Assembly (NCBI RefSeq): GCF_003601975.1
Contig: NZ_QZWZ01000048.1
Coordinates: 1 to 43,736, forward strand
Reading direction: 5' to 3'
DNA length: 43,736 bases
Origin: Mesorhizobium waimense
GTDB taxonomy: Bacteria; Pseudomonadota; Alphaproteobacteria; Rhizobiales; Rhizobiaceae
Part shown: positions 23,416-33,294 of the stretch, in pieces
Numbering within the stretch: position 1 is the stretch's first letter
Layout: each line of letters starts with the position of its first letter
Program-made: the position numbers and the translations under genes
The notes under the pieces: generated by a model
Told to the model about the DNA's origin: nothing
Seen by the model: the letters and a program-made list of their open reading frames with translations, nothing else
Databases searched by the model: none

Positions 23416-24557
23416 GATCCCATCGCCTCGCAATAGCTAAACAGCCGAACCAGTGCTTGTCGCGAAATGTCGCGTTCGACAGTCGACCGCCTTTCGTCGG
23501 TGCTTTCATCCAACAGTACCTGCGCTGCCTCGCGAAGGGCGCCGGAGCGACCGATCCGATCCAAATCGCCGCTTTCGCAGTCGGTCGCGAGCCCGTCCCC
23601 TTGCAGCTCCAGATAGGCGTAGTCGGGCGCGACTGCCGCGACCGCCGCTTCGAGGGCGGTTCGTCCGCTTACCCGTTTTCGGCCAGACGCGACAATTCGC
23701 AGCAAGGTCTGACGCCGCAAGTGTGCCGGTGGTAGCATTGCTTCAAACGGTGGTAGCATTGCTTCAAATGCCGCCGCGCTGTCGTCGCCCGACAGCAAAT
23801 TCAGCGGAGCGGTTTTCCAGGAAAAGCTGGCTGTCTCGACAGCCACGATCTCGGGCATGGCACTTGGCCCGGCAATGGAAACGACAAGGGCCTGGCCGGG
23901 TGTATCATGCTTGAAACGGTCAGGTTCGGGCGCACCGCTATAGCGGCTGCGCTCATTGATGGTGACAGGCCCGTGCCAGTCGCCAAGTGCCAGATAATCG
24001 AGGCCAGCCTTGTTCGCCCGATCTGGGGCAATGACGTCGGACGTTGCTGAATCTTCGGAAAAGTTCTGAATGGGGCCATGAGCAAGTCCGACCCGGATGA
24101 CGCCCTGCGGTGTCGCGGCGTTGTTCATCCACTCGGTAAGGTCGCGACCGGGTCTGCGGGTCGTGCACGGTGCGGGCAGCAGCGCCACGTCCGCAGCAAT
24201 GGTCAGGATTTCGGGCCGGGTGGCCAGTATGACATTGTCCGGCACAACGCTGCCCGCAGCGCTCCACAATTGATCAGCTAACAGTGAATCGTGGTTGCCA
24301 GGGAGCAATATCCAGCGCAAGGGCGCGCTCCGGCTCATCTCGGCAAGGGCCTGCCGCAACATCGCTGGTGTAGGCGTTTCGGTGTCGAACGTATCGCCGG
24401 CCAGCAATATGGTGGATGCACCATGGACCCGTGCCTGTTCTGCGAGCCGGCTGATCGCGCTATGGCGCGCTTCACGGAGCCGCCCGCGCAGATCCTCCGG
24501 CATGTTGCCGAACCGCTTGCCGATATGAAGATCGGAGCTGTGGATGAAACGAAACAT
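23412..24557 (-). CDS. SbcD/Mre11-like metallophosphoesterase nuclease (YhaO type)
   Basis: 381 residues from MFRFIHSSDLHIGKRFG at 24557; a longer frame upstream lies inside the helicase gene. The metal-binding motifs of the Mre11 calcineurin-like fold are all present: SSDLHIG, LLAGDTFD, LLPGNHDS, GLAHGPIQN and LALGDWHG. It should be an exonuclease/endonuclease acting with an SbcC-type ATPase, here the next gene, whose ATG overlaps its stop. It begins 13 bases after the large helicase, so the three form one operon. A 21-bp tandem duplication in frame adds one extra FEAMLPP unit at the edge of the capping domain, probably tolerated. Confidence 0.92.
   Translation of the reverse strand: MFRFIHSSDLHIGKRFGNMPEDLRGRLREARHSAISRLAEQARVHGASTILLAGDTFDTETPTPAMLRQALAEMSRSAPLRWILLPGNHDSLLADQLWSAAGSVVPDNVILATRPEILTIAADVALLPAPCTTRRPGRDLTEWMNNAATPQGVIRVGLAHGPIQNFSEDSATSDVIAPDRANKAGLDYLALGDWHGPVTINERSRYSGAPEPDRFKHDTPGQALVVSIAGPSAMPEIVAVETASFSWKTAPLNLLSGDDSAAAFEAMLPPFEAMLPPAHLRRQTLLRIVASGRKRVSGRTALEAAVAAVAPDYAYLELQGDGLATDCESGDLDRIGRSGALREAAQVLLDESTDERRSTVERDISRQALVRLFSYCEAMGS
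23727..23768. repeat. 21-bp tandem duplication inside the SbcD-like gene
   Basis: Two identical 21-base copies (23727-23747 and 23748-23768) that duplicate seven codons, giving FEAMLPPFEAMLPP in the protein. The frame is kept. Confidence 0.97.
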
Positions 24558-24570
24558 GGAGTCTCCGAGA

Positions 24571-27500
24571 CTATGTCGGTGCCAGGTAGCGCCGGGCGCG
24601 ATCGATGGCCTCATCCAGCCGGGAGCGTGATATCGCCGCAAGTCGCTCGACGCCGAGCATACGTGCAAGGTCGAGAGCGGGATCCGACTGTTCCAGAATG
24701 TCTTTGTTCGCGACGACGACAGCGGCTAGCTCGGCCATTGGAATGTCGGCAATGGATCGGCGGGCATGGGCGTCAAACGGCATGCGATAATCAAACAGAT
24801 CGACCACCGTCCCCTTCTTCCATAGGAAGCTGCCGCTGGATTCTTCAGTTCTATCAAAATCGCGCAGATGCAGGTCGATCCGCTCCCGAATCTTGTTGCC
24901 CGTTCTGAGCCAGCCATGCGCCCGTGCGATGCGCTGCGCAAGGACGTCTTCTCCCAGCGGGCCTTCCTGTTCGATCACTGCGTCGACCATGGTCCGCAAA
25001 GTGCCTCGGTAGGCGAAGTCGTAAAAATGATCCGGGCTGGTAGCGAATGCTGATAGGTCTGTGAGGCGATAACGGTTGTCCGTCGGTATGGAATCATGCG
25101 TCGAATTCGCGGCAGCAGGCAAAATTGCTCCAGATGCTGATGGGTGCTCTACCGTCGCGACGGGAGCGGCGACAAGTTCTGGCTCTGATATTAGCGACAA
25201 GTTTTCAGTTTCGCCGATCGATGCAAACTCTTCGGCTGGCAATGGGTCTATGGGGTCGACCTTATGTCCCATGTCCCATTGGATCACCGCTTCACTTTCC
25301 TGTTGTTCAGCTTGCTTGCGACGGCTTTCCTCGAGCAGCGCGGCCAGGCTGGCATGAAGCCTCTCGGTGCAACCTTCGAGATCAAACCACCAATCGGTTG
25401 ACCATACCCGGACAATGTTCCACCCGAGGCCTCGCAGGACCTGCTCTCGGACCTTGTCTCGATCTCGCGCCGTGGCAGAACTGTGATAGGCAGCGCCGTC
25501 ACACTCGACCCCAGCCAGATAGGCTCCGGCAAGATCGGGATGCCGGATCCCTATATCCACTCGAAAGCCAGAAATGCCAACTTGTGGAACGATCGTCCAT
25601 CCGCGCTTCTCAAGCTCGGCGGCTACAGCCTCCTCGAAAGGGGATTCCAAAGCCCCGACCGATCCGCGTTCCTGCGCTGGCAATGCCACGGCGCCGCGCT
25701 CGGCAAAATCGAGGAAGGTTTTGAGATGCTGTACACCGATTGCCTTGGTCCGGTTGGGGTCGATCTGGTCGGCGGTAAAACCTGAAAATACTATCAGTTC
25801 CTGCCGCGCACGCGTCACCGCGACGTTCAGCCGGCGTTCGCCGCCGTCCCGATTTAGCGCGCCGAAATCCATGGAGCGCTTGCCGGCGTTATCTTGCGAG
25901 AAAGTGATCGAAAACAGGATTATGTCACGCTCGTCGCCCTGGACATTTTCCAGATTCTTGACGATGGCGGGTTCAATACGATCGTCGGCAAAGAACCATT
26001 CAAGCTCCGGCTCCATCTGTCGCGCCTTGTCGAAAAAGTCGAGGATGAGCGACTGCTGTTGCGCGTTGAAGGTGATGACTCCGAGCGTGGGTCGGTCCTT
26101 TTCCGGAAGGGCCAGCCAACGCCGCATCCTGCTGACCGCCTCGTCGGTGACCGCCTGGGCTTCGATGCGGTTGGTGCGACTTTTTCCTCGGTCGTAGATG
26201 CCGGTCGTGATTTTTCGCAGCTGCACTGCCCGATCTTCCACCGTTGGGGAAGGGAAGGTGATGAGCCTATTCTGATAGTAGTGATGGTTGGCGAAGGCGA
26301 TCAGCGACTCATTGCGGCTGCGGTAATGCCAGCGCAGATCACGCACCGGGATGCCGGCCGCTTTGGCTTCGTCGAGAATGCTCTCAAGATCCTTTTCGTG
26401 CTCGACGACTTCCTCGTTCTCCTCGTTGCGGCCAAAGAAATTGGTGGGCGGCAACTGCTTGGGATCGCCTACGATTATGGTTTGATGGGCCCGCGCGATG
26501 GCACCGACGGCGTCCCAGGTGGTGATCTGCGATGCTTCGTCGAAAATGACTACGTCGAACAACGCCTGGTCGGGAGGTAGGTATTGAGCGATTGAAAGAG
26601 GCGACATCAGCATGCAGGGCGCGAGCTTGGCAAAGCTCGACGGCATAGCACCGATCATCTCGCGGATTGACCTGCTGGGCCGCTGCAATTCCATCTGATG
26701 GCGCAACAGGCCCAACTCGGAATTGCGAGGGACGCTTTGCACAGCCGGCAAACCATGAGCGATGGCGCTGATGACGCGAAGGCTTGCTTGAGCACGGACA
26801 AGATCGTCGATTTCCCGGAAATCGTCGATGGCGTGCTCGTGCTGGAAGCGCCGGAACTCTCGCAGCACCGGTTCGGCATCCAGCGTGGCCGGCAGCCACC
26901 AGCGCACGTAGCCTAGGCGGAACGCGGATTGAGCTTCGGTTGGTCGCACTAGACCCGCCTCGATATCGTCGACCAACGCTCCCAGATTCTGACTGACAGC
27001 TCTGCGACGTATGCCGCACCACGAAGTCCAGTCTCGGAGAAGATGACGGGCATTGAGCAAATCTCCCATCGCGGTCGTCATTTCGGTCAGCGGGTTATCA
27101 TGTCCTGCCCACGAAGGCGTCTTTCCAGCAGGGATCGCAAATTGGGTCCTCGCAGCCTCGAATGCTGTAGCAGCCGCAAGGAAGCGAGCTGCCCCATGGC
27201 GCATCGTACTATCTGCTGCACCGCTTCGCAGGCTCGGGGCGGTTGCTTGGAGGAGCGCTCTGAGATCCTCCGTGCCGAGGCCGGGCAGGCGTAGCGTCTG
27301 TCGAAGCCTTTCGGCGATCGAGAGTATCTGATCGATACTACGGGTGTCGGTATCAAGTGCAGCAAATCCGACCGGCTTGCCAGATAGGATGTTGGCTTCG
27401 ACAGTGGCGCGGCTGTCCTGCATCACGCGCAGCAGTGGCAAGTCCCGCTGAGGATCGGCCACGCCCTCTGTGACATAGCCTTGAAGCAGCTTCTGGACTT

Positions 27501-30500
27501 TGCGTTTGCCCAACTGACTGTTTGGCCAAAAGGCAGAAGCAGCCTGTTGCCATTGCTGCTCTATGTTCTCTATTCGTATGCGCGCAACAGCAGCCTCGTC
27601 ATAGTGTGCCGACAGGTCCTTGCGAGACTTGCGATAGTCCCTGATTGCATCATCGAGAGTCGCGAGGGCTCCCCGCAACTGGGCGAAATCTCGATCAAAG
27701 ACAATGCTGAGGTCATAGCCGGCACTGTCCTGGAGTGCCCCTGCTAGTTTTCGCAGCGCTTCGAGCTCTGCTGTTGACGCATCGCCTTTGGCGCGCAGGC
27801 CGATGCTCACCAGGAAGGCGTCGAGTGCGGTGGCTAGAACCTCGGACGCACTCTTGAGGGTCTTTGCCCCTTCGAGCACGTTATCCTGCCAGCCCGACGT
27901 CCACTCGGTTCCATCTATGAGACGCAAGACCGGTCGCATCTCCACTGACTGAAATGCGAGACCTGTTTCGGCGGCAATACGCTCCAGCGCCAGCCGGCTT
28001 GCCTCGTCATGGCCATCGCGCGAAGGCCACGATAATCCCGGAGCATGCCGTTGCTTGTTCTTGAGAGCGATGCCAAGCGCCAGATAGGGCGTGAGACCAT
28101 TGATATGGCGCCGATGCAGCGCTTCGACATAGGTATTCAGTTCGTCGCGACGGACGCGAAGCCGCTCATTGATCGCAATCCACTCCGCTGCGTCCACGCG
28201 CACGCCGCTTTCCCAGTTGATCCTGAGCTGGTTGAGAAAGTTGCGTCGGTCTGCCTTACTGGAATGGAGTTCGAGACAATGCGCGCCCAGGCCATGTTCG
28301 CGCAGGCGGCGATACACCACATCGAGCGCCGCCGTCTTCTCGGCCACAAACAGCACGGTTTTGCCAACTGAAAGACAGTTGGCAATCATGTTGGCGATGG
28401 TCTGGCTCTTGCCAGTGCCGGGAGGACCGATGATGACAAAGTCGCGGCCCTCAGCGGCGGCAAGGCTTGCCGCGGTCTGTGAAGAGTCGGCCGGCAGCAG
28501 CGAAACGATATCGGACGGGGCATAGTGCCGGTCGAGTTCGCGCTCGTCCCGGAATGATGCGCCACTGCCCTCGAACGCTATCTCCGGCGTATCGATCAGG
28601 TGGCGTACTACGCGGTTTTCGCGCAGAGCATCGGTACGCTCGACCAGATCTTTCCACATCAGGAATTTGGCGAAGGAGAAGGTTGAGAGCGCCGTCTCGT
28701 CCACTACCTCCATGCCGGGGACGTCGCGCACTGCCTGACGCATAAGACTTAGCAGACGGGGCACATCAACGCCGCTTTCGTCTTCGGGCAGCTCCCCGGA
28801 GAACTGAGGCAGTTTGAGCTCGAAGTCGCGCTCAAGAAACTGCAACAAGGTTGCGTTGAACCGCGGCTCATCTTCATGAAAGCGCAAGGTAAAACGCGAT
28901 GTTGCGCTGCGGCGCTCGATTTTGACCGGCACGAGCAACAATGGCGCGCGATAGCTGCGCTCGTCCTCCGGCTTTTTCTTCCAGCGCAGGAAGCCGACCG
29001 CCAGGAAAAGCGTATTCGCACCGCCCTCGGCAAAGTCGTTGCGAACTTGGCGGTAAAGATCGATCAGTCGGGATTCCAATTGGTGTCCATCGAGCGTCGA
29101 TGGGAGCTCGTCGCGCAGGAGCGCTTCTGCTGCAAAACCGCGCTGCAGGTCACGTCCATGGACTTCGCGATAGAGGGCAGCATCACGCTCGCCCAATGGA
29201 TTCTGTTCGGGCAGCGATATGAGCCTGATCGAAGCGCCTGCCATCAGGCGATCCTCTAGATAGCCGACGTCAGTACAAAGAAACGGAATTGTCTTCTTGG
29301 AGTCCGGAAAATTGAGCAGGCGGTTCCGCAGTGTCAAATCAAGGAGCTTTTTCTGCCAGCGGTCGATCCGCCCGGCAGCTGTCGTCGGCTTCACCTCGAC
29401 GATGTCGGCAGGCAGGGCTGTCACGGCCGGTGCCGCTGGCAGCGGCAGCGCGATTTCGGTTGCCACTTCGGTATCCACGCTGCGACGCATCGGTTCGTGC
29501 GAGGCAAGTGGTGTAATGCCGCCGCTACGCGAGCGGCGGATATCGATGGCGGCGACAAAGGTGCCTACCTGCGTTTCGTCGAGCCGTTGTTCGATTGCTC
29601 GTTGCGCAGCCTCCAGCGTCATCGCCGGCCGATGCGTTACACCGGTCGTCTCAAACACGATCAGTTCGCGCGATGCCAGCGCCTTGCGGATCTCCATGGC
29701 ATCGGTCTCGATTGCGTTGGCGAGCGTCTTTTGTGTCATCCAGGCGCCGACGGCAGCGTGGCCCTGGAACATAAGGACGACTGGGTGCAGGCCCGTCGCC
29801 TCCAGGGCAGAGGCGAACAACAGACTGGCATCGAGACAGGTAGCCAGCCTCTCCGCCGTAATTGCTGAGGGACGTCGGATTTTTTGGCCTCGGCTTTCGA
29901 AGCTTGCAGGAGGCTCTGCATAATGCAGGGATAGACCGGCAACGGCCGAATAAATTGCGGCCGCCAGCATGAATGCGCGTTGCGGATTGCCGCTTTGATA
30001 GCCATCGAGGCTGGAGGCATGACCATGCGCTGCGAGCCGCTCCGCTGCGGAACGTAGCAGTCCTGCGATCGTCGGGTCGTTCGGCATGACGAATGCAGGT
30101 AGCAATTGCGCCATATCGATGACGCCACCCCATTCGTCGCGAGCAAGCAGGCGCACCGCAACGCGCTGCTCGGCCAGCACTGCGCCTCCTGAGGTGAGCC
30201 GCAGCGTTATCTCCCCGCGCTCAGCCTCATTGAGACCGGCTAGATAGCTGGCATCGAGATCGATTTTTCGGTCGCTTAAGGGAAGCCGGTCGCCGGCAAC
30301 GATCCGATCAATCGTCCAACTTTTGGCGCGCAAAAATGGTGGGTTCGATGTCAGGTCGAGAGTGCATTTTTCGAAACCCTGCTGGGTCGGGTTGTTGAGC
30401 GCGATAGACCGGATCACCGGAATAGCATTTTGGAACGACGCATATGTAAAGCTGGCGGCGATGTCCGCCACGACTTCTATTACGGGCGCGGCTGATATAC

Positions 30501-30534
30501 CGGCGGCATCGCCAGTGTCTGAACTCGTTTCCAT
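24571..30534 (-). CDS. Giant DUF4011-helicase-Vsr protein (Hhe-like anti-phage protein)
   Basis: 1987 residues, unbroken. In order: an N-terminal region with a transglutaminase-like Cys (about 231) and His (about 258) around LATCLDASLLFASALEATGL and FQGHAAVGAW; the DUF4011 start WQKKLLDLTLRNRLLNFPDS near 390; a superfamily 1 helicase split by a long insertion, with IIGPPGTGKSQT near 700, VVIFDEASQ near 1330, VGDPKQLPPT, and VQGDERDIILFS with LNVAVTRARQELIVFSG; a Vsr-like PD-(D/E)xK endonuclease near 1640-1730 with VGISGFRVDIGI and GVECDGAAYHSS; and a DUF3320-type tail. This set matches the single-gene Hhe defence system. It heads an operon with SbcD- and SbcC-like genes. Probably a DNA-sensing and cutting machine against phage or plasmids. 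Confidence 0.93.
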   Translation of the reverse strand: METSSDTGDAAGISAAPVIEVVADIAASFTYASFQNAIPVIRSIALNNPTQQGFEKCTLDLTSNPPFLRAKSWTIDRIVAGDRLPLSDRKIDLDASYLAGLNEAERGEITLRLTSGGAVLAEQRVAVRLLARDEWGGVIDMAQLLPAFVMPNDPTIAGLLRSAAERLAAHGHASSLDGYQSGNPQRAFMLAAAIYSAVAGLSLHYAEPPASFESRGQKIRRPSAITAERLATCLDASLLFASALEATGLHPVVLMFQGHAAVGAWMTQKTLANAIETDAMEIRKALASRELIVFETTGVTHRPAMTLEAAQRAIEQRLDETQVGTFVAAIDIRRSRSGGITPLASHEPMRRSVDTEVATEIALPLPAAPAVTALPADIVEVKPTTAAGRIDRWQKKLLDLTLRNRLLNFPDSKKTIPFLCTDVGYLEDRLMAGASIRLISLPEQNPLGERDAALYREVHGRDLQRGFAAEALLRDELPSTLDGHQLESRLIDLYRQVRNDFAEGGANTLFLAVGFLRWKKKPEDERSYRAPLLLVPVKIERRSATSRFTLRFHEDEPRFNATLLQFLERDFELKLPQFSGELPEDESGVDVPRLLSLMRQAVRDVPGMEVVDETALSTFSFAKFLMWKDLVERTDALRENRVVRHLIDTPEIAFEGSGASFRDERELDRHYAPSDIVSLLPADSSQTAASLAAAEGRDFVIIGPPGTGKSQTIANMIANCLSVGKTVLFVAEKTAALDVVYRRLREHGLGAHCLELHSSKADRRNFLNQLRINWESGVRVDAAEWIAINERLRVRRDELNTYVEALHRRHINGLTPYLALGIALKNKQRHAPGLSWPSRDGHDEASRLALERIAAETGLAFQSVEMRPVLRLIDGTEWTSGWQDNVLEGAKTLKSASEVLATALDAFLVSIGLRAKGDASTAELEALRKLAGALQDSAGYDLSIVFDRDFAQLRGALATLDDAIRDYRKSRKDLSAHYDEAAVARIRIENIEQQWQQAASAFWPNSQLGKRKVQKLLQGYVTEGVADPQRDLPLLRVMQDSRATVEANILSGKPVGFAALDTDTRSIDQILSIAERLRQTLRLPGLGTEDLRALLQATAPSLRSGAADSTMRHGAARFLAAATAFEAARTQFAIPAGKTPSWAGHDNPLTEMTTAMGDLLNARHLLRDWTSWCGIRRRAVSQNLGALVDDIEAGLVRPTEAQSAFRLGYVRWWLPATLDAEPVLREFRRFQHEHAIDDFREIDDLVRAQASLRVISAIAHGLPAVQSVPRNSELGLLRHQMELQRPSRSIREMIGAMPSSFAKLAPCMLMSPLSIAQYLPPDQALFDVVIFDEASQITTWDAVGAIARAHQTIIVGDPKQLPPTNFFGRNEENEEVVEHEKDLESILDEAKAAGIPVRDLRWHYRSRNESLIAFANHHYYQNRLITFPSPTVEDRAVQLRKITTGIYDRGKSRTNRIEAQAVTDEAVSRMRRWLALPEKDRPTLGVITFNAQQQSLILDFFDKARQMEPELEWFFADDRIEPAIVKNLENVQGDERDIILFSITFSQDNAGKRSMDFGALNRDGGERRLNVAVTRARQELIVFSGFTADQIDPNRTKAIGVQHLKTFLDFAERGAVALPAQERGSVGALESPFEEAVAAELEKRGWTIVPQVGISGFRVDIGIRHPDLAGAYLAGVECDGAAYHSSATARDRDKVREQVLRGLGWNIVRVWSTDWWFDLEGCTERLHASLAALLEESRRKQAEQQESEAVIQWDMGHKVDPIDPLPAEEFASIGETENLSLISEPELVAAPVATVEHPSASGAILPAAANSTHDSIPTDNRYRLTDLSAFATSPDHFYDFAYRGTLRTMVDAVIEQEGPLGEDVLAQRIARAHGWLRTGNKIRERIDLHLRDFDRTEESSGSFLWKKGTVVDLFDYRMPFDAHARRSIADIPMAELAAVVVANKDILEQSDPALDLARMLGVERLAAISRSRLDEAIDRARRYLAPT

Positions 30535-31301
30535 ACCCCATCCCCTTTTTCACTTACGATAGAACTTTGCGGCCAGAATTTGAAAGTAAATTCTCGCTAT
30601 TGTCGCCGCTTAGTTCTTCTGCAGCATAAATCTCTGAAATTCGAACCGCCTTGGTCAGTTCGACAGTTGTCGACCTGCAGGAATTGTGATCCTTGCCGCC
30701 GGGACAGCACGCTATTGCGTGGTGAGGCAGCTGCTCGTGCTTCACGTTTCGTTGAGCCGCGCTGGTCGTTCGTTTGAGGCCGGACTGCGCCCGTTCGTCC
30801 GGACAACGCAACTGGTGGGCTTTGGTCCGGCTCCTTTCAGGACCACAGGTGGTCGCCCCTTTTGGCTCGAAGCAAACAATCGCAGGTGAAGCCGCGCATG
30901 ACAGCTTTGCGCCTCCTTCCAGTCGGCCAACGCGACAGCAGCTCAACCCGAGAGCGGCCGGTCCCTCAGCTGGTTCAAGGCTTGAGGGTTGAAGTCGCCT
31001 GTTTGACTGCGAGTTCTGCCGCCTTTGCAGCGTCCCGCGACATCCTGATGAAGTCGGAATGGGATTCCCATCGCATAACCGGCGAGATCGGCGTTCCGAG
31101 CCAGATGTCGTACCAGTACGGATTCGATCCGGAGACACGCGGTGCTCGGGTGATCTCTGCTGACAAGCTCGACAGGCTGCGCGGCTTCGCAACTGAAGCC
31201 GAGGCCGACCGCAGGGACCGGGGCTTCCCGGCTTTCCTGCCTCGCGCCGAGCATCTGTGGCTGGTGTTCGGAGTGGGCGTGGAATTGCTGCTTGAGACGG
31301 C
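30535..31301. other. No confirmed gene upstream of the helicase operon
   Basis: About 770 bases. A plus-strand frame from about 30994 into the next ORF has plausible codon use (for example SQMSYQYGFDPETRGARVIS) but no family I recognise and no clear start. Long minus-strand frames here are rich in Arg, Ser and Cys and look like shadows. The promoter of the helicase operon should lie just right of 30534, but I see no convincing -35/-10 pair. Confidence 0.45.
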
Positions 31302-31577
31302 GTGGCTGCGGCGCGCCGCCTGGCATTGTGGGGTCGCCATGCCAATGACAACGCCGCGCATCGGACGACGCAGCTTTCGGACGACGACGAGTTGCGTGTC
31401 GACAGGCTCCGGTTCCGGGCATGGAGGCTGCTGACGAAAGCCGACGCTATGCAGATCGCCGACGTCGACGAGTATCTCGCAGAACGCGTCGGACACGAAC
31501 ATGCCGGTTGGCGCATCCAGCCGACGGCGCAGATGGTCCAGCGCGCCCGCGAACTGCACGAGAGGAGAATATCTCAA
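31302..31577 (+). CDS. Hypothetical fragment, possibly phage-derived
   Basis: An open frame with a GTG start and high-GC third positions encodes segments such as LRVDRLRFRAWRLL, DVDEYLAERVGHEHAGWRI and MVQRARELHERR. These resemble small conserved phage or plasmid proteins of rhizobia, but I cannot name the family. Past about 31577 the frame loses this character, so it is probably a fragment. The next 400 bases (31578-31977) hold no gene I can support. Confidence 0.3.
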
Positions 31578-31977
31578 TGCTGCGTAAGCGAGTTCCTACC
31601 GCGCATGGCGGCCTCGGCATGCGCCGCCGTCGTGCCGAGAAGACCGCGATCCCGATAACTGGGGAGCGGGCGAGTCCGAAGAAGTGGCCTAACGCCGTGA
31701 GATGGTACATCGGTGATGACGGGCCAAAGAGCAATGGGTCCCGGGTTTCGCGGTACGCGGCAAACTCTAAGAGGGCTGGGTCTTGGAAGGGGCGCCCGAG
31801 GAAGAAGCGCAGAAGCAGTCGTTCGGTATCCGACACTGGGGCAGCGACCAGGAAGGGCCGATGCGCTCAGAGACATGTCTGATAGAGAGGACTGTTGACA
31901 CGTCACCCCGGGTATCGTATGTCGCTGCCCATTCCAATAAGAGACATCACTGCTGTGATGTCAGATAGGCAAGCAAC

Positions 31978-32436
31978 ATGTCAACCGAATGGCCGAAACG
32001 AATCCGCAGCAGGGCTGCGAAGTTAAAGAATGGGAATGCGCTCCTGGCCCTCGCCGAGGAATCGCCGATCCTCTCGGAGATGCGGCGCCGCATCATGAAT
32101 GGCGAGAAGCCCGTAACAGCGCTGTCCGGCGAGATGGTCGAGCGCTTCGGTCAGGAAGATGCCGAGCATCACGGACTCCGCCAGCTCGCTGGGGAAGCGA
32201 CTGCGTTCATGGTCGAAAGCATGCTTGGTGCGGTCCGTTCGTCCGGATCGAGAAAGATCCTCGACGACCAAGTTTTCACGTCAGGCACGCCTTTCCGGAT
32301 TCCCCGACAGACCAGAGAGACCGTTCTTGCCGAGCCGCTGGCGACCGAGCTTCTGGTCCGGCACCTGACCGATGCCGCACTCGCCGACCTGGCGGCCATC
32401 CTCGCCGCCGAACAGGAACGCCGCCTGACGACCTAG
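31978..32436 (+). CDS. Hypothetical protein in a phage-like remnant
   Basis: 152 residues starting MSTEWPKRIRSRAAKLKNGN and ending LAAILAAEQERRLTT. The codon pattern (G or C at most third positions) and a mixed helical composition support a real gene. No motif was recognised; the middle has GEMVERFGQEDAEHHGLRQL. It converges with, and overlaps by four bases, the small lysis-like gene on the other strand. Confidence 0.55.
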   Translation: MSTEWPKRIRSRAAKLKNGNALLALAEESPILSEMRRRIMNGEKPVTALSGEMVERFGQEDAEHHGLRQLAGEATAFMVESMLGAVRSSGSRKILDDQVFTSGTPFRIPRQTRETVLAEPLATELLVRHLTDAALADLAAILAAEQERRLTT

Positions 32437-32651
32437 CGGTCAGCCAGCAGCTTCCTGACTTTAGCGAGGCGGGTCCGGCAATCCTGACCCGCCAGCGCCA
32501 GCCGCTCGAGATACAAAGCAACGTACCGCTGAGTCTCCCCGACCTCCGTCGCCACGGGTTCCGGCATGCAGTCGAACAGCGAACGGGGGACATCGGATTT
32601 GCGTTCGACGATCCTCGTGACGACCTTCGGCTCCGGGTCGTCACACACCAT
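32433..32651 (-). CDS. Small protein resembling phage lysis/spanin-region proteins
   Basis: 72 residues starting MVCDDPEPKVVTRIVERK, then FDCMPEPVATEVGETQRYVA and LALAGQDCRTRLAKVRKLL. The pattern of a Cys-Glu-Pro region, a T-Q-x-x-V-A helix and AGxDCRxxLAxVR is one I associate with small Rz1/spanin-like or lysis-cassette proteins of rhizobial phages. A lipobox or membrane span is not visible, so the N-terminus may be missing. If right, the region is a prophage remnant. Confidence 0.5.
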   Translation of the reverse strand: MVCDDPEPKVVTRIVERKSDVPRSLFDCMPEPVATEVGETQRYVALYLERLALAGQDCRTRLAKVRKLLADR

Positions 32652-32691
32652 GTCGTGAGAGAAAAATCTATCGAGCTGGGATGACGTGTCG

Positions 32692-33265
32692 CTACGCGCG
32701 GTTGACTGTCGGCGGAACCTGCGAGCATTGGGCGGCGCCTAAGTCGGCGTCATAGTCGCCGAGATGGAACTGGAGCGCGTTAAGTATGCGCTCGCAAGCC
32801 TCGACGACCTTCTTACGGTCCTTGATGGGATTGCTATGGAAGAGCTCGTTCCGGGTTTCCTTGATGACCCGTAACGTGTCGTCGAACACGGTCTTGTCGA
32901 GGTTGAATCGCAGCTCCGCGTTGGCGCAAAACATGCCCCGCATCGGTGGTTCAATAGCATCAAGGGTTTTGGATTCATTCAGCCCGACAATGGTGGTCAG
33001 GACGTTTTCGTCCACATCTCCGCTGTGGAGCGCGCGGGTCTCGGCACCCTCGTCGATGGCCAGAAGATCAATTTTGAGATCGAGCAGGACCGCCGCACCG
33101 GCAAGTCCTCTGCCGGCAATCTGAGCAAAGCAGGCTGATTTTCTCGTAGTCACGGATGTACTGGCGGCTGCGCCAAGAGCGCACGAAGGATGATAGATCC
33201 GAAGGCCGGGGCAGCAGATTCTGCAAGTCTTCAAAACGATCACGTGAAATCAGTTTGTTTGGCAA
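32692..33265 (-). pseudogene. HEPN-like protein with an RNxxxH motif, frameshifted
   Basis: Two frames join to one protein. The N-terminal part, from a TTG at 33265, has PNKLISRDRFEDLQNLLPR and RSRQYIRDYEKISLL. After one extra T near 33135 the rest continues as AQIAGRGLAGAAVLLDLKID and ends in HLGDYDADLGAAQCSQVPPT. Near the C-terminus TRNELFHSNPIKDRKKVVEA carries R-N-x3-H inside a predicted long helix, the signature of HEPN RNases and their inactive relatives. The match is short and the family is not certain. If it is HEPN, it would fit a toxin or abortive-infection role near the helicase defence operon. Confidence 0.5.
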
Positions 33266-33268
33266 TAG

Positions 33269-33294
33269 AAGGCGGGATATCTTCCCGCCTTTTG
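33269..33294 (+). terminator. Strong hairpin followed by TTTT
   Basis: AAGGCGGGA, loop TATC, TTCCCGCCTT, then TT. The nine-pair GC-rich stem with a T-run on the plus strand looks like an intrinsic terminator for a rightward transcript. It lies just upstream of the HEPN-like gene, which reads the other way, so it could also insulate that gene. Confidence 0.6.

Noticed and set aside
30554..31516. 320-residue minus-strand ORF
   Set aside because: Composition is dominated by Arg, Ser, Cys and Pro without any motif, and it overlaps better-looking plus-strand frames.
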